Source: Streptomyces sp. NBC_01142
GTDB lineage: Bacteria > Actinomycetota > Actinomycetes > Streptomycetales > Streptomycetaceae
Reading direction: 5' to 3'
Length of the DNA stretch: 64,000 nucleotides
Assembly: GCF_026341125.1 (NCBI RefSeq)
Contig: NZ_JAPEOR010000001.1
Span: 3,472,001 to 3,536,000 of the forward strand
Below the pieces are notes generated by a model, which was not told the DNA's origin, ran no database searches, and was given only the letters and a program-made list of their open reading frames with translations. A program made the translations under genes and the position numbers. Of this stretch, positions 18,193-27,297 are shown piece after piece; positions within the stretch are counted from its first letter, which is position 1; every line of letters begins with the position of its first letter.

Positions 18193-19659
18193 TCATTTCG
18201 TGTCGGTGGCAGCGTGTGGGCTGTTGGGTAGCAGGTACACCAGGACGGTCGCCGCGATCGCGGCGATGAGGGTGGATAGGGAGGACATCGCCAATGCGTG
18301 CGCTGCCGGCTCGGTTCTGTCTTGTGTGGAGGGATGGAAGGAGTTGGAGAACACGACTCCGATGATGGCGACGCCGAGTGCGCCGCCGACCTGCTGGGCG
18401 GTGGAGAGGACTCCCGAGGCGATGCCCGCGTCGCTGGGATCGATACGTCTCAGGACCGCGTTGAGCGACGGGGTGATGAGCAGTCCGCCACCGACGCTTT
18501 GCAGCATGAGCGTCGGGATGACCACCGCTGGCTTGAACGGGAGGCCGCCGGCCAAGACGATCGCGGTTGACGCGTAGCCGGCGGCGAGCACGATCGCCCC
18601 GATCTCCAGGACGCGGCGGCCGTGCTTCGGCACGAGCCTGCTCGCGATCATGCTGAAGACGAAGAAGGTCACCGCCGCCGGGGTGTAGACCAGTCCGGCC
18701 TCGAGGGCCGACATGCCGAGTCCGTCTTGCAGTGCGATCGACAGGACGAGGTAGTAGGAGGTGAGGACGGCGTAGAGGGCGAGGACAAGGACGATGCCGA
18801 CAGAGAATGACCGCGTGGCGAAGAGGGAGATCCTCAGGAGGGGGTCGCCGCCGCGATGGCCGGTCCTGCGTTCGATATGGACGAAAAGAGCGAAGCCGAG
18901 GGCGCTTGCGGCGAGGCAGGCCCACGCCCACCGGGGCCAGCCCGCTTCGTGGCCCTGGATGAGCGGGAAGGAGAGCAGGAACAGTGCGGCGCTGAGGACC
19001 ACGACTCCGGGGATGTCGAGCCTGCGGGCGAGTGCCGCCCGGGATTCCGGCAGGTGTCTGGCCGCGAGCAGGACGGTGATGAGCCCGATCGGGACGTTGA
19101 TCCAGAACACCGGTCGCCAGCCGGAGCCGAAGAGGTCGGCGCCGATCAGCAGACCGCCGATGAGTTGGCCGCCGATGGTGGCGAGCCCGATCACAACTCC
19201 GAGCACGCCGAAGGCCCGGTGCCGGTCCTTCTCTCCGACCAGCACGGTGATGACGGCGTAGACCTGGGGGAGCATCAACGCGGCTCCCAGGCCCTGGACG
19301 AGACGCGCCATGATGAGGCAGGCCGCCGTTGGTGAGACGGCGCACGCGACGGATGCCAGGGTGAACAGCGTCATGCCGGCGATGAACATGCGTTTGCGCC
19401 CTTGTATGTCGCCGAGGCGGCCGCCGGTGATGAGGAACACCGCGAAGGAGAGTTGATAGCCGGCCAGGATCCATTGCAGCTCGCTGCCGGATGCGCCGAG
19501 GTCGGCTTGGATCGCCGGCCCGGCCACGATGACGACGAAGGAGTCGAGGACCGCCATGAACGCGCCGACCAGCACGATCGACACCGCCGGCCACGGTGTG
19601 GGGGCTGCGGTTGGTGGCGCGGTGGTTCGGTTTCGGACGGGTTCATCGACGTCTCTCAC
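18193..19659 (-). CDS. MFS exporter, DHA2 (14-TM) family
   Basis: 488 residues. The sequence PWPAVSIVLVGAFMAVLDSF with the D-S-F/motif D1-type opening, GGRLGDIQGRKRMFIAG (MFS motif A) and GLGAALMLPQVYAVI with conserved motif C-like features identify a DHA2 drug:H+ antiporter with about 14 membrane spans. The start is GTG 19659, preceded by AAGGAGATAT. It overlaps the stop codon of the SGNH hydrolase gene by 4 bp (GTGA), so translation is coupled. The substrate is unknown. Control by the divergent TetR through the palindrome at 20352-20373 is likely. Confidence 0.92.
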   Translation of the reverse strand: MRDVDEPVRNRTTAPPTAAPTPWPAVSIVLVGAFMAVLDSFVVIVAGPAIQADLGASGSELQWILAGYQLSFAVFLITGGRLGDIQGRKRMFIAGMTLFTLASVACAVSPTAACLIMARLVQGLGAALMLPQVYAVITVLVGEKDRHRAFGVLGVVIGLATIGGQLIGGLLIGADLFGSGWRPVFWINVPIGLITVLLAARHLPESRAALARRLDIPGVVVLSAALFLLSFPLIQGHEAGWPRWAWACLAASALGFALFVHIERRTGHRGGDPLLRISLFATRSFSVGIVLVLALYAVLTSYYLVLSIALQDGLGMSALEAGLVYTPAAVTFFVFSMIASRLVPKHGRRVLEIGAIVLAAGYASTAIVLAGGLPFKPAVVIPTLMLQSVGGGLLITPSLNAVLRRIDPSDAGIASGVLSTAQQVGGALGVAIIGVVFSNSFHPSTQDRTEPAAHALAMSSLSTLIAAIAATVLVYLLPNSPHAATDTK

Positions 19660-20345
19660 GCGATATCTCCTTGATTCGTGTCGAGCGCGGCCGCGAGTGC
19701 TTTGACGACCTCGGCGGCCAACACGGCCTGGCCCGAGGTGGAGAAGTGGATGCGGTCGGCGCTCAGCAGGTTCGGCCGGGAGTTGACCGGGTGGTCCCAC
19801 ATGTCGACGAGCACGGCATCGTGGTCTGCGGCCAGTTGGCAGGTGATGGCGTTGAGCCTGCGCACCCTGTCCGGCCAGTTGGGGAATTTCGGCACTACGA
19901 AGGCTTTGCCCAGCGTGAAGGCCGTCAGCTGGGCGCCGGTGCCTGCGGCGAGTTCGAACACGCGCCGCAACGTCTGCTCGATTTCCGTGAAGTCGGGCTC
20001 GGGATGGAACAGGTCGTTCGCGCCGCACGGCACATGGACCAGGTCCGGGCCGTACGCGACCATCCGGTCCGCCTGCGCCGCCAGTGTTCTGGCGGTCGTC
20101 GCCCCGATCTCCGCGGCGTTCAGGTAGGCCAGACCGGGGTGCACGCGGCGAAGGATGCCGGCGACACGATCGGCCCATCCCAGGGTGGTGTAGCCCGGAC
20201 TTGGGTCTCCGGTCCCCGCCGAGAGGCTGTCGCCGATCACCGCGAATCGGCGCCAGGGCGCGTCGGCGAGGAGCTTCGCGGCGCTCGTCGGCAACAGGCA
20301 GAACGGGTCGGACTCTTCGGTGAGGGAGGTTGCGGTGGCAGTCAT
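19656..20345 (-). CDS. SGNH/GDSL-family hydrolase
   Basis: 229 residues with no signal peptide. Catalytic blocks of the SGNH fold are visible: block I FAVIGDSLSAGTGD (Ser 40), block III GAND (108-111) and block V DRIHFS (Asp 197, His 200). Such enzymes are esterases or lipases acting on small esters. It is the first gene of an operon with the DHA2 exporter, so it may detoxify an esterified or acylated compound that the exporter also handles. The ATG at 20345 lies 6 bp from a perfect operator-like palindrome. Confidence 0.9.
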   Translation of the reverse strand: MTATATSLTEESDPFCLLPTSAAKLLADAPWRRFAVIGDSLSAGTGDPSPGYTTLGWADRVAGILRRVHPGLAYLNAAEIGATTARTLAAQADRMVAYGPDLVHVPCGANDLFHPEPDFTEIEQTLRRVFELAAGTGAQLTAFTLGKAFVVPKFPNWPDRVRRLNAITCQLAADHDAVLVDMWDHPVNSRPNLLSADRIHFSTSGQAVLAAEVVKALAAALDTNQGDIA

Positions 20346-20351
20346 AAAGTA

Positions 20352-20373
20352 AACGTACGACCGGTCGTACGTT
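20352..20373. promoter_or_regulatory. 22-bp perfect palindrome, probable TetR operator
   Basis: Each half is AACGTACGACC, followed without spacer by its exact reverse complement. It sits between the divergent SGNH-exporter operon (start 20345) and the TetR gene (start 20402). Perfect palindromes with a central ACCGGT are typical operators of TetR proteins that control exporters. Binding would block the start region of the SGNH gene directly. Confidence 0.85.
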
Positions 20374-20401
20374 CAATGCAAGAGTGTGGCAGGATGAGGA
20401 C

Positions 20402-21043
20402 GTGAGTGAGCCAGCGGAGCGATTGGGCGCCGACGTGGGCGCGGGGACGACCGACCGGCGCCTCCTGCGCGGCGCGCAGACCAGGCAGACGATCGCCCGC
20501 TACGCCGCCGACGTGGCCTCGCTCGAGGGGCTCAACGGGCTCAGCATCGGCCGCCTCGCCACCGACCTCGGGCTCAGCAAGAGCGGCGTCCAGACGCTGT
20601 TCGGGACGAAGGAAAGACTGCAGGTCGCCGCCGTCGAGTCCGCACGGGCGGCCTTCCTTGACGCGGTCGTCCACCCCGCGTCGTCCGCCCCTCGCGGTGT
20701 CGCCCGGCTGCGTGCGCTGACCGAGCGTTGGATCGCCTACGTAGAGGCGCCACTCTTTCCCGGCGGCTGCTTCTGGACGGCGAACCTCGCCGACTTCGAC
20801 AGCCGGCCCGGGAAGGTCCGTGACGCGCTGGTCGGCCACCACCGGGACTGGCTCGGTGCCATCACAGGCGAACTGCAAGAAGCCGTCCACACCGGGGAGA
20901 TCGCAGACCTGGACGTCGACCTCGCGGCATTCCAGATCGACGCGGTGCTCACCGCCGCGAACATCGCCTTGCGCCTCGGCGACAACGACGCCGCGGACAA
21001 GGCCCGCCGTGTGGTCGACGGGTTCCTCACACCTGCACGCTGA
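20402..21043 (+). CDS. TetR/AcrR-family transcriptional regulator
   Basis: 213 residues from GTG 20402. The helix-turn-helix is RQTIARYAADVASLEGLNGL then SIGRLATDLGLSKSGVQTLF followed by GTKERLQ. The C-terminal domain has the PLFPGGCFWTANLADFDSRP signature of the TetR_C_6/YcdC-like group. It is divergent from the SGNH hydrolase-DHA2 exporter operon with a perfect palindrome in the 56-bp gap, so it very likely represses the operon and itself until a substrate of the exporter binds. Confidence 0.92.
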   Translation: MSEPAERLGADVGAGTTDRRLLRGAQTRQTIARYAADVASLEGLNGLSIGRLATDLGLSKSGVQTLFGTKERLQVAAVESARAAFLDAVVHPASSAPRGVARLRALTERWIAYVEAPLFPGGCFWTANLADFDSRPGKVRDALVGHHRDWLGAITGELQEAVHTGEIADLDVDLAAFQIDAVLTAANIALRLGDNDAADKARRVVDGFLTPAR

Positions 21044-21470
21044 GCGAGTCCCCTCACTTCGGACCCGTAGGGCCGCGGTCGTGCGCGAAGTCCAGCAGTT
21101 GGGCGGCCATTGGTCGGAGCCGCCCGCCTGCGATGTGGTTCACACGGCGTACGGCCCCCAGCGCCTGATCTCCGCATCATCCACGGACTCCGTCGTCCCC
21201 CGGCGACGTTGGTGCGTTCGGCAGGGGACTGGTGACTGCGCCGCACGGGGGACCGGCGGGGGCGCAGGAAGTGCAGGCTCACGCAGGTGCGCTGCCGGTC
21301 AGGTGGCGTCTCCACGGCCCGGGGGACCTGCACGGCGTTGACCTGGGGTGTCAACTGGCTGGCCACACACGCCTGTTCAGGGGAGCTCCTCTATCATCTG
21401 ATCGACTCCCGGGCGCCGACTGGTGAATGCGGGGGTCGAGAAGCGTTTTTGGTGAAAGGGCAACGGGGAC
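21044..21470. other. intergenic stretch
   Basis: About 430 bp between the TetR gene and the metalloprotease gene. No gene can be supported. The last 120 bp, richer in A and T around 21390 and 21450, probably contain the promoter of the protease gene. Confidence 0.35.
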
Positions 21471-22769
21471 TTGCGATTTACAGGTAAGCGTCGAATATCC
21501 ATTGTCGCCACGTGCGCCGTGGCGGCGATCGTGGGGAGTCTGCAGATCTCGTCCAGTGCGTTCGGCTCCCAGGACGAGGAGCCGGAGGTTGCGCACTCGG
21601 CTGAGGCGCGGGAGGGCACGGGGGCGGACGGCTCCGATGCGGGGGACTTCGGTACCTCCGACACCGACGGGACGACCTTCAAGAACGGGGTCATGTCGCT
21701 GAATGCGGCATCCGTGTCGAGGATGGCCGCAGCCGCGCCGCCCCAGGGCGAAGGGTGGAAGCTGAACGGTGCGACCAAGTGGCTGCAGACCGGCTACACG
21801 ATCAAGTTCTACGACCAGAAGTCCGCGGACTGGCTGGCCCGCTATGTGAAGGCGTCGGCTGCGGACCTGCAGCGGGTCACCAACCTGCCCGTCACCGTGG
21901 ATACCAAGCCGGTGGGCTGGGACTATGTCAGGCCCAAGGGCGAGGTGGTCGTCGGTGTTCTGAAGCGTCCGTGTGTGCCACCCGCGGACGGCGGGAACAA
22001 GGGATGGAAGATCGTCCGCGACGGGTCGGGGAGCCCGAATCTGAGTTGCGGTCTCACCTCCTCGTCTCTCCCCGCCACCGTGACCAGCGGACACGCGTAC
22101 ATCGACAGCGAGTTCTTCACCACAGACGGCAAACCCGTGCCTTCCAGGGGTGACACGTTCATGCGGAACCACATCAGCCACGAACTCGGGCACACGCTGG
22201 GGCTGACGCACGCGAACCGCAGCGCGACGAGGGGTGACTGCGTCAAGGGCAGCGACTCCGGCCAGAACCCGGTCATGTGCACGCCTGCCGCTGCGTATCA
22301 GGACAAGCGCGCGGGCACCTACGTCCAGCAGTTCGACATGCAGGGTCTGCGCTACCTCGCCGCCGGTGCCGGCGCGGCGCTGCCGGCGCAGGGCAAGGTG
22401 ACCGGTCTCGGCAACAAGTGCCTCGACGTCAAGGGCGGGAAGGCGGCCAACGGCACGCAGATCCAGCTCTACACGTGCAACGGCTCGGTGGCACAGTCAT
22501 GGATCCTGGGGAAGGACGGCACGCTGCGTGCGTTGGGCAAGTGCCTGGACAACGCGCGCAACGCGACTACTGATGGCAACAAGATCGACCTCTACGACTG
22601 CACCGGCCAGCCGGCGCAGCGGTGGTCGGTCAATGCGAAGGGCCAGATAGTGCACGTTGCATCGGGCAAGGTTCTCGATGTGAGCGGCGGCAGGACCACC
22701 AACGGCACCAAGATCCAGCTGTACACGGCGAACACGAACAAGCGCCAGCTCTGGGTCGCCCCGAAGTAG
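21471..22769 (+). CDS. secreted zinc metalloprotease (metzincin-like) with C-terminal ricin-type lectin domain
   Basis: 432 residues from TTG 21471; the frame has a stop at 21453, so no earlier start is possible. A signal peptide spans about residues 1-32 (basic start, then ISIVATCAVAAIVGSL). The catalytic domain (about 100-290) contains HELGHTLGLTH at 237-247, the HExxHxxGxxH zinc motif of metzincins, and cysteines for disulfides; it is like DUF3152-type actinobacterial proteases. Residues 300-432 form a ricin B / CBM13 beta-trefoil with repeated CLDVKGGKAANGT and QLYTCNGSVAQSW-like units. It probably binds a glycan and degrades a protein outside the cell. Confidence 0.88.
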   Translation: MRFTGKRRISIVATCAVAAIVGSLQISSSAFGSQDEEPEVAHSAEAREGTGADGSDAGDFGTSDTDGTTFKNGVMSLNAASVSRMAAAAPPQGEGWKLNGATKWLQTGYTIKFYDQKSADWLARYVKASAADLQRVTNLPVTVDTKPVGWDYVRPKGEVVVGVLKRPCVPPADGGNKGWKIVRDGSGSPNLSCGLTSSSLPATVTSGHAYIDSEFFTTDGKPVPSRGDTFMRNHISHELGHTLGLTHANRSATRGDCVKGSDSGQNPVMCTPAAAYQDKRAGTYVQQFDMQGLRYLAAGAGAALPAQGKVTGLGNKCLDVKGGKAANGTQIQLYTCNGSVAQSWILGKDGTLRALGKCLDNARNATTDGNKIDLYDCTGQPAQRWSVNAKGQIVHVASGKVLDVSGGRTTNGTKIQLYTANTNKRQLWVAPK

Positions 22770-22779
22770 CACCCGTCAC

Positions 22780-22824
22780 AGGGGAGGGGGCCGCCCGGGC
22801 ACGAGCCCCGTCCGGCCCCTTCAT
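22780..22824 (+). terminator. imperfect hairpin, possible terminator
   Basis: Downstream of the metalloprotease gene, ggggccg...cggcccc arms enclose a second short gggc/gccc stem and an acga loop. The stem is interrupted and there is no T-run, as is usual in Streptomyces. Confidence 0.4.
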
Positions 22825-23018
22825 CGTCCCCACATTCAGGAGCGTGTCGGCGGGCGCGTCGTCCCAAGAGTCGGCGAGGAAGACTCGTACGACACGATCC
22901 TCGTCCCGAGGAGTGCGACGACGTCCGGTGGACGTGGGGCGTGGACGTGGGGCGTGGGGCGTGGGACGAGGAGGCGCCTGCCGAGTCCGCGGAGAGGTTC
23001 CGGCAGTGGGCCGGTGGG

Positions 23019-23690
23019 CTATTTCACCGCGGTGAGTGCCGCGTAGATCACGACGTTGCCCCGGTAGCCGGTGTGACGGGAGTAGCCTCCGCCGCAGGTG
23101 ATCACCCGTAGCTCCGGCAGGTCGGAACTGCCGTAGACCTTCTCGTCCGGGAACTTCCTCTTGTCGTAGACCTCCACGGCGTACACGGCGAACACGGCCG
23201 TGCGCAGGTCTGTCCGGCTGATCTCGATGATGTCGCCCTTGGTCAGCGCACCGAGGTCGTGGAAGACGGCGGGGCCGGCACGCGTGTCCACGTGCCCGGT
23301 GGTGATGGCTGTCCCTACCGAGCCGGGAGCCGTGCCGTCGCCGTACCAGCCGGCAAGGCCTGGTGTGTCGGCGGGCGGTGGTTGTAGTGCCCCCGCCGCG
23401 TCGAGGTCGAGTCTTGCCATGGGGGCGGCCACGCCGATGGCGGGGATCCGGAGCCAGACCGGATCCGACGGGGGCAGTTGCTGGACGGCGGGGAGCGCGG
23501 CCGCCTCCGTACGGCTGGGAGCCGGCCGTACAGGGGCGGAGAAGGCCTGGGCAGCCGGTGGCTGCGGTGGCTGCTCGTCGCGTGCCCCGTTGGTCACCAG
23601 CACGGCCCCCGCCACCAGTGCGCAGGTCAGAAGTTTGACCGAAGGGATGAAGGAGTGTGGGGAGGCGCTGGTCGTGTGCCCGGTTTCCAT
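23019..23690 (-). CDS. class F sortase
   Basis: 223 residues. An N-terminal hydrophobic segment (about 19-34) is a signal anchor; an Ala/Pro-rich linker follows, and the sortase barrel starts near residue 75 (DPVWLRIPAIGVAAPMARLD). Catalytic residues are His 133 (TTGHVDT), Cys 199 (VITCGG) and an Arg near 206-210. The RIPxIGVxAPM opening and single-domain size are typical of class F sortases of actinobacteria. It is the second gene of a pair, 105 bp after a gene for a small exported protein with a C-terminal membrane segment, which may be its partner or substrate. Confidence 0.9.
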   Translation of the reverse strand: METGHTTSASPHSFIPSVKLLTCALVAGAVLVTNGARDEQPPQPPAAQAFSAPVRPAPSRTEAAALPAVQQLPPSDPVWLRIPAIGVAAPMARLDLDAAGALQPPPADTPGLAGWYGDGTAPGSVGTAITTGHVDTRAGPAVFHDLGALTKGDIIEISRTDLRTAVFAVYAVEVYDKRKFPDEKVYGSSDLPELRVITCGGGYSRHTGYRGNVVIYAALTAVK

Positions 23691-23795
23691 CGAGGTTGAG
23701 CCTCTGCTTGGCAGCGGGGTGGGGTGGGTGTGGCCCTCGCGGCCCCCGGCACCGATGCGGTGTCCGGGGGCCGTTCGTGACAGGACGCCGGCGAG

Positions 23796-24287
23796 TCAGA
23801 TTCGGACACCGCTTGGGCGGCGGCGCATCCTGACCACACTCCCGGCGGCGGCTCCGGCGAGCAGTACACCGCCCAGGGCGATCTGGGTACCTTTGTCGAC
23901 GTCGGCTCCGAAGCCGGCGTCGACCGCGCCGCTCGGGTGGCGGCTGGTGATCTCGTACGTGTCCGTGATCTTGGTCCGCGGTGGGCACTTCAGGGTCACT
24001 GTGTCGCTGCCGGGCCGGGCCCCTTCCGGTACCTCGAACTGGCCGGTGAGCACACCCTTACGGTCACCTTCGAAGAAGTGGAACGCCCCTGCCGCCTCCG
24101 ACTCGCCCTTGCCGTAGGTCACCTCCGGGCCGCAAGCCGTGGTGGTGACGGTGACGGTGGAGCCCGGGGAGGCGTTCCCCGGGTGGATGCGGATGCCTGA
24201 GTCATCGGCGGCGGCAGCGGCCGGGACGGACAGACCAAGGGCTCCGAGAACCAGGCCGATACCGATGACGACACGTGCGTTACGCAT
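23796..24287 (-). CDS. exported protein with C-terminal membrane anchor, paired with sortase
   Basis: 163 residues. There is a signal peptide at 1-27 (ARVVIGIGLVLGALGLSVPA then AAAA), then a beta-sandwich-like part with two cysteines (TTTACGPEVTYG and TVTLKCPPRT), and a C-terminal hydrophobic helix (LGGVLLAGAAAGSVV) with a basic tail RMRRR. This layout resembles a sortase substrate, but no LPxTG-like motif is visible before the helix. Pairs like this next to class F sortases are common in Streptomyces and have no known role. A GGAG-type ribosome binding site precedes ATG 24287. Confidence 0.8.
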   Translation of the reverse strand: MRNARVVIGIGLVLGALGLSVPAAAAADDSGIRIHPGNASPGSTVTVTTTACGPEVTYGKGESEAAGAFHFFEGDRKGVLTGQFEVPEGARPGSDTVTLKCPPRTKITDTYEITSRHPSGAVDAGFGADVDKGTQIALGGVLLAGAAAGSVVRMRRRPSGVRI

Positions 24288-25009
24288 AAAGATCCTCCAA
24301 CGGAGCAGTGTCCGGCCTGTCTGCGCGGCGCCTCTGCTGTGCTCCGTTCACGAGGCAACCGACGGACCGTCAACTCCGCAACCTGACGTACTGCCACATG
24401 TGTCACCCGGGCAGGTGCAAGGCCTGTTCCGGCTTGATCGTTTACGCAGGTCACCCGCGCAGAGACCCTCGCGGTGAAGGAAGCACCACAAGGGCGGCGA
24501 ACGGGCTAGCGCCGACTGTGACGGGGCCGTCCGCGGGCCGTCGGGCAGCGCCCCGAGGCGACCGGCAATGACCACTGACGACCTCGGCCCCCGCTGGGTC
24601 GACGGTGTGCCAGAACCCGGCATCCCGCAGTCACCTCGGCGTGTCAGTTCTTCGACTTCTGACAGGGCAACCACCGAAGGTGTCAACCCAGCTGATCCTC
24701 AACTCCCAATGATCGGCAGGGAGTCGGGCAAGCGCCGACCCGGACGACTCCTCAGCAGCGGCGCAAGGCGGGCGTACGGCGTGCTCCTGAGGCGGAGTGC
24801 CGCGGCCCCGTCCGGGCCGGACGGGGCCACATGATCGCGCCATGGCAAATCCCGCTCGTTGCGGAAGCAGGCCAAGGGTCAACTGGTCTGAGGGCTACTA
24901 CGAGCAAGCGCGCGCAGCCGCGCCAAACTCGCTATCGCCTACCGGGCGGCACGCGGCCTCGCCGCGATCTTCGTCCGGACCCGCTGCTGATCCAGGGGGC
25001 GACCTGACG
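24288..25009. other. long intergenic stretch
   Basis: About 720 bp. Several open frames exist, but all show the bias of shadows and none resembles a known family. The first 100 bp upstream of 24287 should contain the promoter of the sortase pair. Confidence 0.35.
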
Positions 25010-25014
25010 GTAGA

Positions 25015-25500
25015 GGGTGCGGCCGCCGGCACCGGAGGAGAGGGACCGGACCTCACTCATCAAGCCGCTGGTGACCCTGAGGGGGTCCGCCCCGCTCCTG
25101 GCGATGGTCCGGCCGTCGTCGTCCGTGAGCGCGCACCATAGGGGCGGGCGACAGGGGCGGGCGACCGGGCCGGTCGGTGCGCCGTCGGCGAGTCGAGGTC
25201 CACGACCGCCGTACCCTCGGCCGCGAAGCGGAGTCCGAGGCGGCTCTGATGCCGGACTGTGATGAGGGTGGGCGGGCTGCCGCGGCGTACGGGCATCGTC
25301 GAAGGCCTCCGTGCCTGCCTGGGCATGGCGCAGGGTGAACTCCGCAGACATGATCTCCTCGGCGAGGTCCACATCGCCGTTCCACATTGCGGTCCGCCGG
25401 TTGTGGATGTGGACACCGAGTCGCCGCGGGTCGTCGCGCCCGGCCGCGCGAGCGTCACAGATCGCTCCGGCTTGCGTCCACCGACCGGCAAAATCGGTAC
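25015..25500 (-). pseudogene. decayed SnoaL/NTF2-like gene with at least two frameshifts
   Basis: Three successive pieces in two frames add up to one SnoaL-like protein. The first is DLAEEIMSAEFTLRHAQAG then TEAFDD, the second is LGLRFAAEGTAVVDLDSP with PVARPYGA, and the third (in the first frame again) is ALTDDDGRTIARSGADPLRV. No single frame encodes the whole. It is therefore a pseudogene; indels lie near 25270 and 25140. Confidence 0.65.
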
Positions 25501-25562
25501 AAAATGGGCGTAGGCTGGTCGGAACGCCGTATTGCACCGTGAGCGAGGGCTGGAGGCGGCGC

Positions 25563-27071
25563 ATGACCGACCCTCACGGCTTCCTCAGAACCCCCCGTCG
25601 GCCCGTCCCGGCGCGCCCCGTCGAGGAACGGCTGAGCGACTGGAACGAGGTCTACGCGGGGCAGGTGCTGCTCCCGCTCGTGTCCGAACAGGCGGGGCGC
25701 TGCATGGACTGCGGCATACCGTTCTGCCACAGCGGCTGCCCGCTGGGGAATCTCATTCCCGAGTGGAACGCGTACGCGTTCCGGGGCGACTGGCGGGCAG
25801 CGGCCGAGCGGCTGCACGCGACGAACAACTTCCCCGAGTTCACCGGGCGGCTGTGCCCGGCGCCGTGTGAGGACGCCTGTGTGCTGGCCATCAATGCCGA
25901 TCCGGTGACGATCAAGAACGTTGAGCAGGCCATCGCCGACCAGATCTGGGAGCGCGGGTACGCGTCACCGCAACCGCCGGAGCGGCTCAGCGGGAAGACC
26001 GTCGCCGTGATCGGCTCCGGACCCGCGGGACTGGCGGCGGCGCAACAGTTGACCCGTACCGGTCACACCGTCGCCGTGTACGAGCGTGCCGACCGCATCG
26101 GCGGACTGCTGCGCTACGGCATCCCCGCGTTCAAGATGGAGAAGCGGTACCTGGACCGCCGCATCGAGCAGATGCGGGCAGAGGGAACCAAGTTCCGCAC
26201 GGGTGTGGACGTCGGCAGCGATCTCGACGCAACCGAGCTGAGAGGGCGCCACGACGCGGTCGTCGTCGCCGTCGGAGCCACGGAGCAACGGGAGCTCCCC
26301 GTCCCCGGCCGCGAGCTGAACGGCATCCATCAGGCCATGGACTACCTGACCCTCGCCAACCGGGTCAGGGAGGGCGACTACGCCTCGCCCCCCGTCACCG
26401 CCGAGGGCAAGCACGTGGTGATCGTCGGCGGCGGGGACACCGGCTCGGACTGCCTGGGTACCGCCCTGCGCCAGGGCGCGGTCTCCGTGGTGCAGCTGGA
26501 CATCAACCCGGAACCGGGCGATGCCCGGACGGACACCGAACCCTGGCCGACGTATCCGAAGGTCTACCGGATCTCCCATGCCCATGAAGAGGCCCGGGGG
26601 CGGAAGGGCACGGATCCGAGGGTCTTCTCCTCCGCCACCCTCCGCTTCGAAAGAGGCCCGACCGACCACGTGCACGCGCTGTGCCTGACGGAAGTGGAAC
26701 CCGAGGCCAGAAGGCCGCTGTCGGACACCGAGCGGGTGATCCCGGCGGAGCTGGTGCTGCTCGCCCTCGGCTTCTCCGGTCCTGCAAGGGGCACCGGCCT
26801 GATGGAGCAGCTCGGGCTCACGCTGGACGGCCGGGGAAACTTCGCGCGGGACGCCGGCTTCGCGGCAGAGACGGTGGAGCGGGCCGGGCGGTCAGACCGC
26901 ACCGAGGCGGATGGGGTGTTCGTCGCGGGTGACGCGGGACGCGGCCAGTCCCTTGTGGTGTGGGCCATCGCGGAAGGACGGGCCGCCGCGGCGGCCACGG
27001 ACCGGTATCTGACCGGCTCCACCGTGCTCCCGGCCCCTGTCACCCCAAAGGACCGGCCCATGGTGGCGTGA
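25563..27071 (+). CDS. gltD: glutamate synthase small-subunit-like FAD/NADPH oxidoreductase (GltD family)
   Basis: 502 residues. The N-terminal iron-sulfur domain has two cysteine clusters (RCMDCGIPFCHSGCPLGN and RLCPAPCEDACVL) that bind 4Fe-4S centres. FAD binding is by VIGSGPAGLAAAQQL and NADPH binding by VIVGGGDTGSDCLGTAL. The closing DGVFVAGDAGRGQSLVVWAI matches GltD. GltD passes electrons from NADPH to the large subunit GltB in glutamate synthesis. GltB, normally next to it, is not in this window, and its upstream neighbour is a SnoaL pseudogene, so it may be an orphan paralogue serving another oxidoreductase. GGAGGCGG precedes ATG 25563. Confidence 0.88.
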   Translation: MTDPHGFLRTPRRPVPARPVEERLSDWNEVYAGQVLLPLVSEQAGRCMDCGIPFCHSGCPLGNLIPEWNAYAFRGDWRAAAERLHATNNFPEFTGRLCPAPCEDACVLAINADPVTIKNVEQAIADQIWERGYASPQPPERLSGKTVAVIGSGPAGLAAAQQLTRTGHTVAVYERADRIGGLLRYGIPAFKMEKRYLDRRIEQMRAEGTKFRTGVDVGSDLDATELRGRHDAVVVAVGATEQRELPVPGRELNGIHQAMDYLTLANRVREGDYASPPVTAEGKHVVIVGGGDTGSDCLGTALRQGAVSVVQLDINPEPGDARTDTEPWPTYPKVYRISHAHEEARGRKGTDPRVFSSATLRFERGPTDHVHALCLTEVEPEARRPLSDTERVIPAELVLLALGFSGPARGTGLMEQLGLTLDGRGNFARDAGFAAETVERAGRSDRTEADGVFVAGDAGRGQSLVVWAIAEGRAAAAATDRYLTGSTVLPAPVTPKDRPMVA

Positions 27072-27242
27072 GGCGCCCCGGCGGGGCAGAGAAGGAGCGC
27101 GGGTAGCCGCGGCTCCTGCTGCTGCAAGGGCGGCCGGCAGCACGCCTTGACCGGCACCAGTGCCGTCGCGCGCCGGCCGAGTGCCGGCTTCGACGGCGAT
27201 CTTCTCCACCTCGCCGGTGCCCACCACGCCTCGCTCGGAGCC

Positions 27243-27281
27243 GGGCTGCCGGGCCGCACCAGCGGTGCGGCCCGGCAGCCC
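27243..27281. terminator. perfect 18-bp hairpin, bidirectional terminator
   Basis: Arms 27243-27260 and 27264-27281 are exact reverse complements (gggctgccgggccgcacc) with a 3-base loop, agc. The hairpin lies between the convergent GltD-like and AMIN-like genes and should stop transcription from both sides. Confidence 0.9.
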
Positions 27282-27297
27282 TTGGCGTTGCGCCGGG

